Origin: Mycolicibacterium hippocampi
GTDB lineage: Bacteria > Actinomycetota > Actinomycetes > Mycobacteriales > Mycobacteriaceae
DNA: 64,000 bases
Direction: 5' to 3'
NCBI RefSeq assembly: GCF_010723735.1
Contig: NZ_BLLB01000002.1
Location: 5,518,001-5,582,000, forward strand
This document shows, piece after piece, positions 8,273-17,326 of the stretch. A model generated the notes under the pieces. It worked only from the letters and a program-made list of their open reading frames with translations, did not search any database and had not been told where the DNA came from. Positions within the stretch are counted from its first letter, which is position 1. Every line of letters starts with the position of its first letter. The position numbers and the translations under genes are program-made.

Positions 8273-9856
8273 ATGAACGCCAGGTACGTCGCGCAGGACC
8301 CTTCTGCTGCGCAGGGATGGCAGCTGGACCGGGTGACCGCACCCAGCCGACTGTTCGGCGCCAACGGCCTGCGCACCGGGCCCGACGGGCGCATCTACGT
8401 GGCCCAGGTGACGGGCAGCCAGATCAGCGCACTGGACCTGGCCACCGGTGCGGTCGAGACCGTGAGCGCCAAGGGAGGCGACATCATCGCCCCCGACGAT
8501 GTCGCGTTCGGCGACGACGGCACCATGTTCGCGACCGAGGTGATGGACGGCCGGGTCAGCGCGCGCGACAGCGCGGGCCGCACCCGGGTGCTACGCGACG
8601 ATCTGCCCTGTGCGAACGGCATCACCGTCCATCGGGGTCGGCTTTTCGTCGGCGAATGCCGCGACGGCGGCCGGCTGATGGAGCTCCCACTCGACGGGAG
8701 CGCCCCACGAATCCTGGTCGACAATCTGCCGTCACCCAACGCGATGGAGGTCGGCCCCGACGGGCTGCTCTACTACCCGGTGATGACGGCCAACGAGATC
8801 TGGCGAGTGGACCCCGACGAGCACAGTGAGCCGCAGCGCGTCGCCGCCGACCTCGGCGTGCCCGATGCCGTGAAGTTCGACGCGGACGGTTTCATCGTCT
8901 CGACCCAGGTGGCCAGCGGACAGGTGCTGCGCATCGACCCCCGCAACGGCGACAAAACCGTGTTGGCACAGTTGAATCCGGGTCTGGACAACCTGACCTT
9001 CGTCGGCGACCGGCTGTTCACGTCGAACTTCACCGGCGAGATCACCGAGATCCACTCCGGCGGGCAGACCTCCACCGTGTTGCCCGGCGGGTTGAACTGG
9101 CCGTTGGACCTGACCGTGTCCGACGGGCGGCTGTTCATCGCGGACGGCACGTACTTCTACGCGGTCACACCGGAGGGTTCGCTGCAGACCGTCGGGATGC
9201 TGTTCTCCCCCGGCTATCCCGGATTCCTCCGCGGAATCGATGCCGTCGGCACGGGCGAGTTCGTCGTGACGACATCGGGCGGTCAGGTCGCCCGCTACCG
9301 TCCCGAAGCCGGGGAGACCGACTTCCTGGCCACCGACTTCGATCAGCTGTACGGCGTGGCCGTGACCCCCGACGGGACGATCGTGTTCGCCGAGCTGGGC
9401 ACCGGGAAGGTGCACAGCCTCATGTCGGGCACCCTGGCGACGTTGGCCTCAGACCTGCAGGACCCGGTCGGTGTCGCGCTGGATCCCGACGGTGTGCCGT
9501 TGGTCGCCGAATCCGGCGTCGGGCGGGTGGTTCGGCTCAGCCCGGGCGGGGTGGACACCGTCGTGGACGGTCTGCAACGTCCACAGGGTCTGCACGTGCG
9601 CGACGGCCGGCTCTACATCGTCGACGCCGGCGCCAAGGAACTCGTGGAGTTCGACCTGTTCAGCAAGACCCGCAACACCATTGCCACCGGCATTCCCGTC
9701 GGCGCCCCACCGGGTGTCGAGCCGAAGCCGCTGAAGGGAATGCCGCCTTTCTCCGGCCCGCAGGGACCGTTCGCCGGCGTCACCTCGGGACCGGACGGCA
9801 CGCTGTACGTCTCGGCCGACGGTGACGGCAGCGTGCTGGCGGTGCGCCGAGTATGA
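8273..9856 (+). CDS. SMP-30/gluconolactonase-like beta-propeller protein
   Basis: 527 aa from ATG 8273. The whole protein is a series of about 40-residue blade repeats with motifs such as GPDGRIYVA, GDDGTMFATE, GPDGLLYYPV and DGTLYVSADGDG, as in SMP-30/strictosidine-synthase-like or NHL-type propellers. There is no signal peptide, so it is probably cytosolic. Such proteins are often lactonases or sugar-acid/ester hydrolases; in this operon it could open a lactone made by the Baeyer-Villiger enzyme, which is inference. Its stop overlaps the start of the GntR gene (ATGA). Confidence 0.75.
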   Translation: MNARYVAQDPSAAQGWQLDRVTAPSRLFGANGLRTGPDGRIYVAQVTGSQISALDLATGAVETVSAKGGDIIAPDDVAFGDDGTMFATEVMDGRVSARDSAGRTRVLRDDLPCANGITVHRGRLFVGECRDGGRLMELPLDGSAPRILVDNLPSPNAMEVGPDGLLYYPVMTANEIWRVDPDEHSEPQRVAADLGVPDAVKFDADGFIVSTQVASGQVLRIDPRNGDKTVLAQLNPGLDNLTFVGDRLFTSNFTGEITEIHSGGQTSTVLPGGLNWPLDLTVSDGRLFIADGTYFYAVTPEGSLQTVGMLFSPGYPGFLRGIDAVGTGEFVVTTSGGQVARYRPEAGETDFLATDFDQLYGVAVTPDGTIVFAELGTGKVHSLMSGTLATLASDLQDPVGVALDPDGVPLVAESGVGRVVRLSPGGVDTVVDGLQRPQGLHVRDGRLYIVDAGAKELVEFDLFSKTRNTIATGIPVGAPPGVEPKPLKGMPPFSGPQGPFAGVTSGPDGTLYVSADGDGSVLAVRRV

Positions 9857-10596
9857 CCGCCACAGCCGGTGATCACCGCTACCTGCAGGTGGCGCGTGCG
9901 CTGCGCAAGGAGATCGTCGACGGGGTGTATCCGGTGGGTTCTCAGCTGCCCACCGAACACGAGCTGTGCGAACGGTTCTCGGTCAGCCGCTACACCGTGC
10001 GAGAGGCACTGCGCCGGCTGCGCGACGACAACCTCGTCGCATCCCGTCCGCGGGCGGGCACCCTGGTGGTCCCCCGCCCGAGCACCAACTCGTACGCGCA
10101 GGACGTCATGTCGATCGACGACCTGCTGGCCTTCGCCCAAGGCGCCCGGTTCGCGATCGAAACCAACGCGATGGTCACCGTCGACGACGCACTGGCCGAA
10201 CGTACCGGCCTCGCGCCGGGCACGGAATGGCTTGCCGCGAGCGGCTACCGGCGCATCGACGACGCGACCGCCCCCGTCTGCCGCACCGAGTACTACATCA
10301 ACCGCACGTTCGCCGCGGTGGGCCGGCTGCTGCACCGGCACACCGGGGCCATCTTCCCGCTGCTCGAGGACATGTTCGGGGTCAGTGTCGTCGAGGTACA
10401 CCAGGAGATCTCGGCAGTGCTGCTGGACGCCGAGATGGCCGGGCGGCTGGAGACCGACGCCGGGAGCGTCGGCCTGCAACTGCAACGCACCTACACCACG
10501 TCCGACGGCGAGATCGCCCAGGTAACGGTCAACACCCACCCGGCGTCGAGATACCGGCACGCGATGACGATGCGGCGCGTCAGGGAAACTCGGTGA
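9853..10596 (+). CDS. GntR-family transcriptional regulator with UTRA domain (HutC subfamily)
   Basis: 247 aa. The N-terminal winged helix shows the GntR signature (IVDGVYPVGSQLPTEHELCE, then FSVSRYTVREALRRL and a GTLVV wing). Residues from about 90 form a UTRA-type ligand domain (YRRIDDATAPVCRTEYYIN). It lies inside the rightward operon, overlapping both neighbours by 4 bp, and probably binds the GTCCGGAC sites in the divergent promoter, sensing a pathway intermediate. Whether it represses or activates cannot be told from sequence. Confidence 0.9.
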   Translation: MTATAGDHRYLQVARALRKEIVDGVYPVGSQLPTEHELCERFSVSRYTVREALRRLRDDNLVASRPRAGTLVVPRPSTNSYAQDVMSIDDLLAFAQGARFAIETNAMVTVDDALAERTGLAPGTEWLAASGYRRIDDATAPVCRTEYYINRTFAAVGRLLHRHTGAIFPLLEDMFGVSVVEVHQEISAVLLDAEMAGRLETDAGSVGLQLQRTYTTSDGEIAQVTVNTHPASRYRHAMTMRRVRETR

Positions 10597-12092
10597 CCAC
10601 CCTGGCCGATGCGCTGCGCGGCGCGGCGGCCGCGACTCCGGACCGGATCCTGCTGCGGGACGGTGACCTGACATTGACCTGTGCCGGGCTGAGCTCCCAG
10701 GCGACCAGCCTGGCCGCTGCGCTGACCACGCGGCTGCCGGTCGGCAGCGTGGTGTCGTTCATGGTCCCCAACTGGCATGAGGCCGCCGTCATCTACCTCG
10801 GCGCCACGCTCGCGGGCATGGTCGTCAACCCGATACTGCCCTCGCTGCGCGACCACGAACTGCGTTTCATCCTCACCGACGCCGACAGCGGGGTCATCTT
10901 CATCCCGGAGACCTTCGGCGGTCACGACTATGCCGCGATGCTTTCCCGGGTGGCCGCTGATCTGCCATCCGCTCCCGAGGTCGTCGTGGTGCGCGGCGAC
11001 CCCCGCGGCCACACCGCGTATGCCGACCTCTTCACGGCACCGATCGTCGAGCCGCTGCCCTCGCTGGACCCCGATGCGACCCGCATGATCCTCTACACGT
11101 CCGGCACCACCGGACGCCCGAAAGGTGTTCTTCACAGCCATAACACGATGGATGCGTTGATCGCCCAACTCGGGAAGTTCTGGCGGATAGAGGCCGGTGA
11201 CACGTTCCTGGTGCCGTCCCCGGTCGCCCACATCGGCGGATCGATCTATGCCTTCGAGTGCCCGCTGCTGTTGAACACCCAGGCAGTTCTGATGCAGCGG
11301 TGGGACTCCGACGCCGCCGTCGCGCTGATGCTCGAGCACCGGTGCACCCACATGGCAGGGGCGACGCCGTTCCTGTCGGGTCTGCTCACCGCGGCGGAGC
11401 GGGCCGGCACCCGGCTGCCTGACCTGAAGGTGTTCATCTGCGGCGGCGCGTCGGTACCACCGTCTCTGATCCATCGAGCCGCAGAGTATTTCGAGCGTGC
11501 CCTGGTGACCAGGGTGTACGGATCGACCGAGGTTCCGGTGACCACGGTGGGCTCGCTCGACGACGTCGACCACGCCGCCGACACCGACGGCAGGCCGGGA
11601 ATTGCCGACGTCATCCTCGTCGACCGCGAGATCCGCGCCCGCGGTCCGCAGATGCTCACCGGGTACCTGCACGCCGACGACACCCGCGCCGCCTTCGACG
11701 AGGCGGGGTACTTCCGCACCGGAGATCTCGGACGCTTCACCGACGACGGGTATCTGGTGGTGACGGGACGTGCCAAGGACATCATCATCCGCAACGGCGA
11801 GAACATCTCCCCCAAAGAGGTCGAGGACATCCTGGTCACCCATCCGCAGATCGCCGAGATCGCGATCGTCGGGATCCCCGACCCGCGCACCGGCGAACGG
11901 GCGTGCGCGGCCATCGTCGCCTCGCACCCGCCCGGTCCCGACGTCGCCGAGTTGCGGGAGTTCCTGCTGGCTCGGGGTGTCGCGAAGTTCAAAGCGCCGG
12001 AGCGTGTGGTGTTCTACGACACCCTGCCGAAGAACGCCGCGGGCAAGGTCCTCAAACACCACATCAAGGCCGAACTGACAGAGGAGTCCTGA
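10593..12092 (+). CDS. AMP-dependent acyl-CoA synthetase/ligase
   Basis: 499 aa from GTG 10593, which overlaps the GntR stop as GTGA. The P-loop-like A3 motif LYTSGTTGRPKGVLHSH, YGSTEVP (A5), YFRTGDLGRF (A7) and the C-terminal LPKNAAGKVLK with the catalytic lysine are all intact. It should activate a carboxylate with ATP and CoA. It resembles cyclohexanecarboxylate or medium-chain CoA ligases more than long-chain FadDs, but the substrate is not readable. A second ligase follows one gene later, suggesting two activation steps or two substrates. Confidence 0.87.
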   Translation: MTTLADALRGAAAATPDRILLRDGDLTLTCAGLSSQATSLAAALTTRLPVGSVVSFMVPNWHEAAVIYLGATLAGMVVNPILPSLRDHELRFILTDADSGVIFIPETFGGHDYAAMLSRVAADLPSAPEVVVVRGDPRGHTAYADLFTAPIVEPLPSLDPDATRMILYTSGTTGRPKGVLHSHNTMDALIAQLGKFWRIEAGDTFLVPSPVAHIGGSIYAFECPLLLNTQAVLMQRWDSDAAVALMLEHRCTHMAGATPFLSGLLTAAERAGTRLPDLKVFICGGASVPPSLIHRAAEYFERALVTRVYGSTEVPVTTVGSLDDVDHAADTDGRPGIADVILVDREIRARGPQMLTGYLHADDTRAAFDEAGYFRTGDLGRFTDDGYLVVTGRAKDIIIRNGENISPKEVEDILVTHPQIAEIAIVGIPDPRTGERACAAIVASHPPGPDVAELREFLLARGVAKFKAPERVVFYDTLPKNAAGKVLKHHIKAELTEES

Positions 12093-12093
12093 C

Positions 12094-12879
12094 ATGCAGG
12101 TAGCGATCGTCACCGGCGCCAGCAGCGGCATCGGGTTCGGCTGTGCGACAACACTTGCCGCGCGTGGCATGGCAGTGCTGGGCACCGGCCGTGATCCCGG
12201 GCGACTCGCCGAACTCGAAGAGGCGGTGGGCGATCCGGATCGCATCGCCACGCTGGCCGTCGACCTCACCGACGACGATGCACCCAGCCGCATCGTCACC
12301 GCAGCGCTGGAAAGGTGGGGGCGGATCGACTTCCTCGTCAACAACGCCGGCGTCGGCAGCCCCAAGCCGTTGCACGAGACCGACGACGAATCACTGGACC
12401 ATTTCCTGGGATTGATGTTGCGGGCGCCGTTCCGGCTGGCGCGCGACACCATCGGCCACATGCAGCCGGGGTCGGCGATCATCAACGTGACCTCGACGTT
12501 CGCCGTCGTCGGCGGTCTGCGCGGTGGCGCCTACTCGGCCGCCAAAGGCGGGCTGACGTCGTTGACCATACACATCGCCTGCCAGTACGGCGCACAGGGG
12601 ATCCGTTGCAACGCAGTGGCACCCGGGGTCACGCTCACGCCGATGGTCGCCACCCGGCTCGAGGACGAACGGTTCCGCAAGATCAACACCGAGATGACCC
12701 CGCATCAGCGGCTCGGCCGCGTCGAGGACATCGCGTCCACCGTGGCGTTCCTGTGCTCCGAGGGGGGCAGCTTCATCAACGGCCAGACCATCGTCGTCGA
12801 CGGTGGCTGGAGTTCGACGAAGTACCTCTCGGATTTCGCCCTGAACGCCGACTGGGTTGCGCGTGGGTCTTCGTCATGA
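12094..12879 (+). CDS. Short-chain dehydrogenase/reductase
   Basis: 261 aa with GAGGAG upstream of ATG 12094. The motifs are TGASSGIGFG, NNAGVG, NVTSTFA and YSAAKGG, followed by IVVDGGWSS, a complete classical SDR. A 20-residue tail (KYLSDFALNADWVARG) extends past the usual end. Its stop overlaps the start of the next ligase, so it is in the same operon as both ligases and probably acts on a hydroxy or keto intermediate. Confidence 0.87.
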   Translation: MQVAIVTGASSGIGFGCATTLAARGMAVLGTGRDPGRLAELEEAVGDPDRIATLAVDLTDDDAPSRIVTAALERWGRIDFLVNNAGVGSPKPLHETDDESLDHFLGLMLRAPFRLARDTIGHMQPGSAIINVTSTFAVVGGLRGGAYSAAKGGLTSLTIHIACQYGAQGIRCNAVAPGVTLTPMVATRLEDERFRKINTEMTPHQRLGRVEDIASTVAFLCSEGGSFINGQTIVVDGGWSSTKYLSDFALNADWVARGSSS

Positions 12880-14357
12880 ACCTGTTCTCCCTGCTCGACC
12901 AGGCCGCCGCCCGCAACGGCGGCCGTGGGGCGGTGTATCACGGCGAGCGCCAGGTGCACACCTGGTCCTCGTTGCGGGAGAGGGCACTGCGGCTGGCGAC
13001 GTCGCTGCGGGCGTTCGGCCCTGGGGCGCGGCTCGCGGTGGCCAGCGAGAACCGGCCCGAGATCATCGAGCTGATGTTCGCGATCTGGGCGGCCGAATGC
13101 GTGTTTGTCCCGGTCAATTCCAAGCTGCACCCCCGCGAGATGCGGCAGATCATCGACGACGCCGGCGTCGCCCGAGTTTTCGCCTCGCCCAAGATCGGCG
13201 CACAGCTGGCCGCGGAGACGTCCATCCCGATCGAGACCATCGGGGACGGTGCATACGAAGATCGTTGCGCCGCAGACATGTCGGGGCCGCCGCTGCACAC
13301 CGATCCGACGAGCCTGGCGTGGCTTTTCTACACCAGCGGCACCACAGGTCGCTCCAAGGGGGCGATGCTGTCGCACCGGAACCTGATGGCGATGACGGTG
13401 TCACACCTGGCCGACTTCGATGCGCCTGACCAGAACTGCAGCCTGATCCACGGCGCCCCGATGTCGCACGGGTCGGGACTGTACGTGCCGCCCTACGTGT
13501 TGCGCGGCGCCCGGCAGGTGGTGCCGGCGTCAGGGGTGTACGACCCGGAGGAGTTCCTCGACCTGTGCGAGCAGCACCCGGGCTGCAGCGCTTTTCTGGC
13601 GCCGACGATGGTCGCACGGCTGGTCCGGACCGGACGGGCCAGGCCCCGCAACCTCCAGACGATCGTCTACGGCGGCGGGCCGATGTACGTCGACAGCCTC
13701 AAGAAGGCGCTGGCTGCGTTCGGCCCGATCTTCGTCCAGCTCTACGGGCAGGGCGAGGCGCCGATGACGATCACCGGTCTGCGCCGCGGCGATCACATCG
13801 CCGGTGATGCATGGGCCGAGGATGCGGTACTCGGTTCGGTCGGCTACGCACGCTCCGGCGTCGACGTCGCAGTGCTCGGGCCGGACGGCCTGCCTGCCGG
13901 GGTCGACGTCATCGGCGAGATCGTCTGCCGCGGTGACGTGGTGATGTCGGGGTACTGGAACAACCCCGAGGCGACGGCGGCCACGCTGCAGGACGGTTGG
14001 CTGCGCACCGGTGACATGGGGTCCTTCGACTCCGCCGGGTTGCTCACGCTGCGTGACCGGTCCAAGGACGTGGTGATCAGCGGTGGCAGCAACATCTACC
14101 CCCGCGAGGTCGAGGAGGCACTGCTCGAGCACCCCGCCGTCGTCGAGGCCGGCGTGGTGGGGGCTCCCGACGACGAGTGGGGCGAGGTTGTCGTCGCATT
14201 CATCGTCGGCGAGGTCTCCGTGGCCGAGCTGGACGCGCACCTGCTCGACCGCATCGCGCGGTTCAAGCGGCCCAAAAGCTACGAGTTCGTCGACGAGCTG
14301 CCCAAGAACAGCTACGGCAAGGTCCTCAAGCGGGAGCTGCGCGCCCGAGTGGGTTGA
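12876..14357 (+). CDS. AMP-dependent acyl-CoA synthetase/ligase
   Basis: 493 aa from ATG 12876 (ATGA overlap with the SDR). It has FYTSGTTGRSKGAMLSH, WLRTGDMGSF, RSKDVVISGGSNIYP and a C-terminal LPKNSYGKVLK with the catalytic lysine. YGQGEAPM stands in the place of the usual YG-x-TE, so the adenine-pocket threonine is changed. The overall form is that of FadD-type or 4-coumarate-like ligases that charge a carboxylate with CoA. It closes the core of the rightward operon. Confidence 0.86.
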   Translation: MNLFSLLDQAAARNGGRGAVYHGERQVHTWSSLRERALRLATSLRAFGPGARLAVASENRPEIIELMFAIWAAECVFVPVNSKLHPREMRQIIDDAGVARVFASPKIGAQLAAETSIPIETIGDGAYEDRCAADMSGPPLHTDPTSLAWLFYTSGTTGRSKGAMLSHRNLMAMTVSHLADFDAPDQNCSLIHGAPMSHGSGLYVPPYVLRGARQVVPASGVYDPEEFLDLCEQHPGCSAFLAPTMVARLVRTGRARPRNLQTIVYGGGPMYVDSLKKALAAFGPIFVQLYGQGEAPMTITGLRRGDHIAGDAWAEDAVLGSVGYARSGVDVAVLGPDGLPAGVDVIGEIVCRGDVVMSGYWNNPEATAATLQDGWLRTGDMGSFDSAGLLTLRDRSKDVVISGGSNIYPREVEEALLEHPAVVEAGVVGAPDDEWGEVVVAFIVGEVSVAELDAHLLDRIARFKRPKSYEFVDELPKNSYGKVLKRELRARVG

Positions 14358-14382
14358 CCGGATCCGTCCGTAGCATGGCGCT

Positions 14383-14814
14383 ATGGACGTCCCCGACTCC
14401 GCGATCCCGCGGTTTCATCTCGCAGTACCGGTCGACGACCTGACCGCCGCCCGGCATTTCTACGGCGAGGTGCTCGGTCTCGACCAGGGACGCAGTGCCG
14501 AGACCTGGGTGGACTGGAACCTGTACGGACACCAACTGGTCACCCATCTGGCGCCCGACCGGATGGCTGCTCTGCACAACCCCGTCGACGGGCATGACGT
14601 TCCGGTCCCCCACTTCGGGCTGATCCTGACCATCCCGGCATTCCACGAGCTCAGCCGACGGCTACGCACCGCCGGTGTCGATTTTGTGATCGAGCCCTAC
14701 GTGCGGTTCGCGGGTGAAACCGGCGAGCAGTGGACGATGTTTCTCCTCGACCCCGCGGGTAATGCTCTCGAGTTCAAGGCCTTCGCCGACGATTCGCAGG
14801 TCTTCACGACCTAG
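14383..14814 (+). CDS. VOC (glyoxalase/dioxygenase-fold) protein
   Basis: 143 aa. A vicinal-oxygen-chelate fold is indicated by FHLAVPVDDLTAARHFYGEVLG at the start and LLDPAGNALEFKAF at the end, with His and Glu at the usual metal-ligand positions. It begins 25 bp after the ligase. It may be a lyase, epimerase or dioxygenase; the family alone does not decide. Membership of the upstream operon is likely but not certain. Confidence 0.78.
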   Translation: MDVPDSAIPRFHLAVPVDDLTAARHFYGEVLGLDQGRSAETWVDWNLYGHQLVTHLAPDRMAALHNPVDGHDVPVPHFGLILTIPAFHELSRRLRTAGVDFVIEPYVRFAGETGEQWTMFLLDPAGNALEFKAFADDSQVFTT

Positions 14815-14827
14815 GAGGGTAGGACAA

Positions 14828-15493
14828 ATGCACGTGGTGATCGCCGGAGGGCACGGCAAGATCGCGATGTTCCTGGAACGGTTGTTGTCCCGACGCGGCG
14901 ACACTGCGGCCGGCTTCATCCGCAATGCCGCGCATTCTCCGGACCTGGAGAGCGTGGGCGCAAAAGCCATCGTGGTGGACCTCGAGGAAGCGTCCGTCGA
15001 CGACGTCGCGACCCATCTGCACGGGGCCGACGCGGTGGTGTTCGCCGCGGGGGCCGGACCGGGCAGCGGTGCGGCGCGCAAGGAAACGGTGGATCGGGAC
15101 GCGGCGATTCTGCTGGCCGACGCCGCCGAGCAGGCCGGGGTGCGCCGCTACGTGATGGTCTCGTCGATGGGAGCCGACGCGGCGGCACCCGATGACATCG
15201 GCGATCCGGTCTTCGTCACCTACCTGCGCGCAAAAGGCGCTGCCGACGACGACATCCGTGGGCGGGAAGCGCTCGACGCCACGATCGTGCGTCCGGGCAT
15301 GCTCACCGACGACCCGGGGACCGGGCAGGTGACGATCGCCGCCGCGACCGGACGCGACAGCATCCCCCGCGAGGACGTGGCGTCAGTTCTGCTCGCCGTG
15401 CTCGACACCCCGGAAACCGCCGGTCACACCTTCGAGGTGATCTCCGGTGACACCCCGATCACCCAGGCCGTCAGCGCATCGGCCCGCACCTGA
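14828..15493 (+). CDS. NAD(P)-binding epimerase/reductase-like protein (atypical SDR)
   Basis: 221 aa with AGGAGGGTAGGA before ATG 14828. The dinucleotide motif is VIAGGHGKIA at residues 4-13, followed by GADAVVFAAGAGPGSG, VMVSSMGAD and an ATIVRPGMLTDDPG segment. This is the NAD(P)H-binding atypical-SDR family related to YwnB/flavin reductases. The role is unknown; it is a frequent bystander in mycobacterial operons. Confidence 0.8.
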   Translation: MHVVIAGGHGKIAMFLERLLSRRGDTAAGFIRNAAHSPDLESVGAKAIVVDLEEASVDDVATHLHGADAVVFAAGAGPGSGAARKETVDRDAAILLADAAEQAGVRRYVMVSSMGADAAAPDDIGDPVFVTYLRAKGAADDDIRGREALDATIVRPGMLTDDPGTGQVTIAAATGRDSIPREDVASVLLAVLDTPETAGHTFEVISGDTPITQAVSASART

Positions 15494-15661
15494 CAACGGA
15501 TTCCGTCGCGCGGGAGCGGACCAGAACCCCCGGCTCGGCCGCCCATGACCTGACTCTCCCGAGAAGTGCCTGCTGCCGCAGCGTGAATCGGAACTTCATC
15601 AAGCTGCAGACAGACGACGAGATCCGCACTATCCTTGATGACGGTTGAGCTCTCAGCCCGC

Positions 15662-15681
15662 GTACGCCGAGTCGGGCGTAC
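15662..15681. promoter_or_regulatory. Hairpin in the intergenic region before the STAS gene
   Basis: GTACGCC-GAGTCG-GGCGTAC forms a perfect 7-bp stem with a 6-nt loop, 40 bp before the STAS start. There is no T-tract, so it is either a weak terminator for the preceding operon or a leader/operator element. Apart from it, nothing clear was seen in 15494-15721. Confidence 0.35.
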
Positions 15682-15721
15682 CCCAACAGCATTGCTGCAA
15701 CACAACCCGGGGATTTGAGCG

Positions 15722-16228
15722 ATGGCCACAGACGCTGACAATTTGATCTTTCGTCCGGACCCGGCTGCAGCGGGCGGAACGCAACGATGCGGTGCGGCCA
15801 CCTTCGCCGTCCGGCATCCGTCGTCGACCAGGATCTCCGTGGCCGTCCTCGGCGAGGTCGACGCCGTCAACGGCCGCGCCCTGGGCCGCTACGTCGAGCG
15901 CCACACCAGAAGTTCCAGACAACTGGTGCTCGACCTTCGGGCCGTCGAGTTCTTCGGAACCGCAGCGTTCACCGCGCTGTATTACACCAACGTGCACTGC
16001 ACCCGCAGCGATGTGGACTGGGTGATCGTCGGCAGTCGCGCTGTGCGGCGCCTTCTGCGCATCTGCGATCCGCATGGTGAGTTACCGCTTGTTGACGACC
16101 TGTCGTCGGCCCTGCTCCGACTCGATCGTCTCGCACGGTGTCACCACCCCGTCGTCTGGACCGGACGTTCCGGGTGGCACACCGACAACAGGCCGCAGAC
16201 GCGCGCCGACACCTCGGTCGCCAGCTGA
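15722..16228 (+). CDS. STAS-domain protein (anti-sigma-factor antagonist-like)
   Basis: 168 aa. Residues of about 38-115 form a STAS domain: ISVAVLGEVDAVNG, LVLDLRAVEFFGTAAFTAL, then VDWVIVGS. In classical antagonists the loop reads D-S-(A/S)-G; here it is FGTAAF, with Thr80 at the phosphoacceptor position and the preceding Asp lost. A 50-residue Arg/Thr-rich tail follows. It probably takes part in a partner-switching circuit such as SigF-type stress control, but no kinase or sigma gene is next to it. It is convergent with the following gene. Confidence 0.75.
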   Translation: MATDADNLIFRPDPAAAGGTQRCGAATFAVRHPSSTRISVAVLGEVDAVNGRALGRYVERHTRSSRQLVLDLRAVEFFGTAAFTALYYTNVHCTRSDVDWVIVGSRAVRRLLRICDPHGELPLVDDLSSALLRLDRLARCHHPVVWTGRSGWHTDNRPQTRADTSVAS

Positions 16229-16233
16229 CCAAC

Positions 16234-17307
16234 TCACCACATCAGGCCGCGAATGAGGTCGGTCGGTCGGATGTCCTCCACCGAGACCAAGCCGGCCGGG
16301 GCGCGGCACACCGAGTCGATCGCGTTGACCGCCCGGGCCGCCGTGGACACGCAGCCGGCATCGGTGACGTCGAGAACCGGATGGGACAGGTGCGTGCTCA
16401 CTTCCACCCGTGGTTCGCCTTCCACGATCACCTTGTGCACCCCGAGATGTCCCTCGGGCGGGAACTCCCAGTGCGGCGCCGCCTCGGACGTGAGGCGGTT
16501 GATGTGTTCGACGGTGATGACGGGAACACCGGCGCGCACCCCCTCGACCGCGAACCGCACCGCGGCGAGCTGACCGGGCTCGACCGTCGTCATCGTGCAT
16601 TCGATGCGCTCTGGGGTGAACCACGGCTCATACCGCTGCCGCACCTCGTCGAGTTTCACATCCAGATGGCCGGCCAGACTGTGCACCAGCCCGCCGAACA
16701 GTGACGTGATGACCCCCGGCTGAAACGCCATCGGCAACTCGTCATCCGGGCTGCTACCGAAACCCATTGCCGTACCGGTGTATTCGTAGTCATCATAGTT
16801 GCCGTAATCGAAGATCTCCTGCACGGTGACCGACTCGGCACGGGTGACCAGGCTCAGCGCGGCGTGCACGGCGGTGTCCCCGGAATAGCCTGGGTCGATA
16901 CCGTTGACGTACAGCGAGGCGTTCCCGGCGGCGCAGGCTTGCTCCAGCGGCACCCGCAGCCAGTCGTCGGCCTGGTGCGGCGTCACCAGCCACACCATCG
17001 ACGTTCCGACGACGTTGATGCCGGCGGCCAGCAGCTGCGACATCTGCTCGATGGCCTCCATCGGCCGCGTCTCCCCCAGCGCGGTGTAGACGACACAGTC
17101 CGGCTTCAGCGCGATCAACGCGGCGAGGTCATCGGTGGCGACGACGCCGGTCGCCTCACCGAGACCGCAGAGTTCTGCGGCGTCGCGGCCGATCTTGTTC
17201 TCGCTGGCAGCGTGCACACCCACCAGTTCCAGGTCGGGCCTGCCGATGATCGCCTGCAACGCGTGGCGCCCGACGTTGCCGGTGGAGAACTGAACTACTC
17301 TGCGCAT
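16234..17307 (-). CDS. NAD(P)-dependent oxidoreductase, dihydrodipicolinate-reductase-like
   Basis: 357 aa from ATG 17307. It begins MRRVVQFSTGNVGRHAL, a Rossmann G-x-x-G motif in the arrangement of DapB-like and 2,4-diaminopentanoate dehydrogenase-like proteins, followed by ELVGVHAASENKIGRDAAELCG. NGIDPGYSGDTAVHAAL is the central family motif. These proteins are abundant in mycobacteria and mostly uncharacterised. It resembles the gene at 24762 and lies head-to-tail with the SDR at 17327, with which it is probably co-transcribed. Confidence 0.8.
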   Translation of the reverse strand: MRRVVQFSTGNVGRHALQAIIGRPDLELVGVHAASENKIGRDAAELCGLGEATGVVATDDLAALIALKPDCVVYTALGETRPMEAIEQMSQLLAAGINVVGTSMVWLVTPHQADDWLRVPLEQACAAGNASLYVNGIDPGYSGDTAVHAALSLVTRAESVTVQEIFDYGNYDDYEYTGTAMGFGSSPDDELPMAFQPGVITSLFGGLVHSLAGHLDVKLDEVRQRYEPWFTPERIECTMTTVEPGQLAAVRFAVEGVRAGVPVITVEHINRLTSEAAPHWEFPPEGHLGVHKVIVEGEPRVEVSTHLSHPVLDVTDAGCVSTAARAVNAIDSVCRAPAGLVSVEDIRPTDLIRGLMW

Positions 17308-17326
17308 CTGGTGTGTCCGTTCCTGC

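Noticed and set aside
10491..12485. A 664-codon leftward open frame across the first ligase and adjoining genes
   Set aside because: It has no recognisable domain and crosses three rightward genes with intact motifs; it is a codon-bias artefact.
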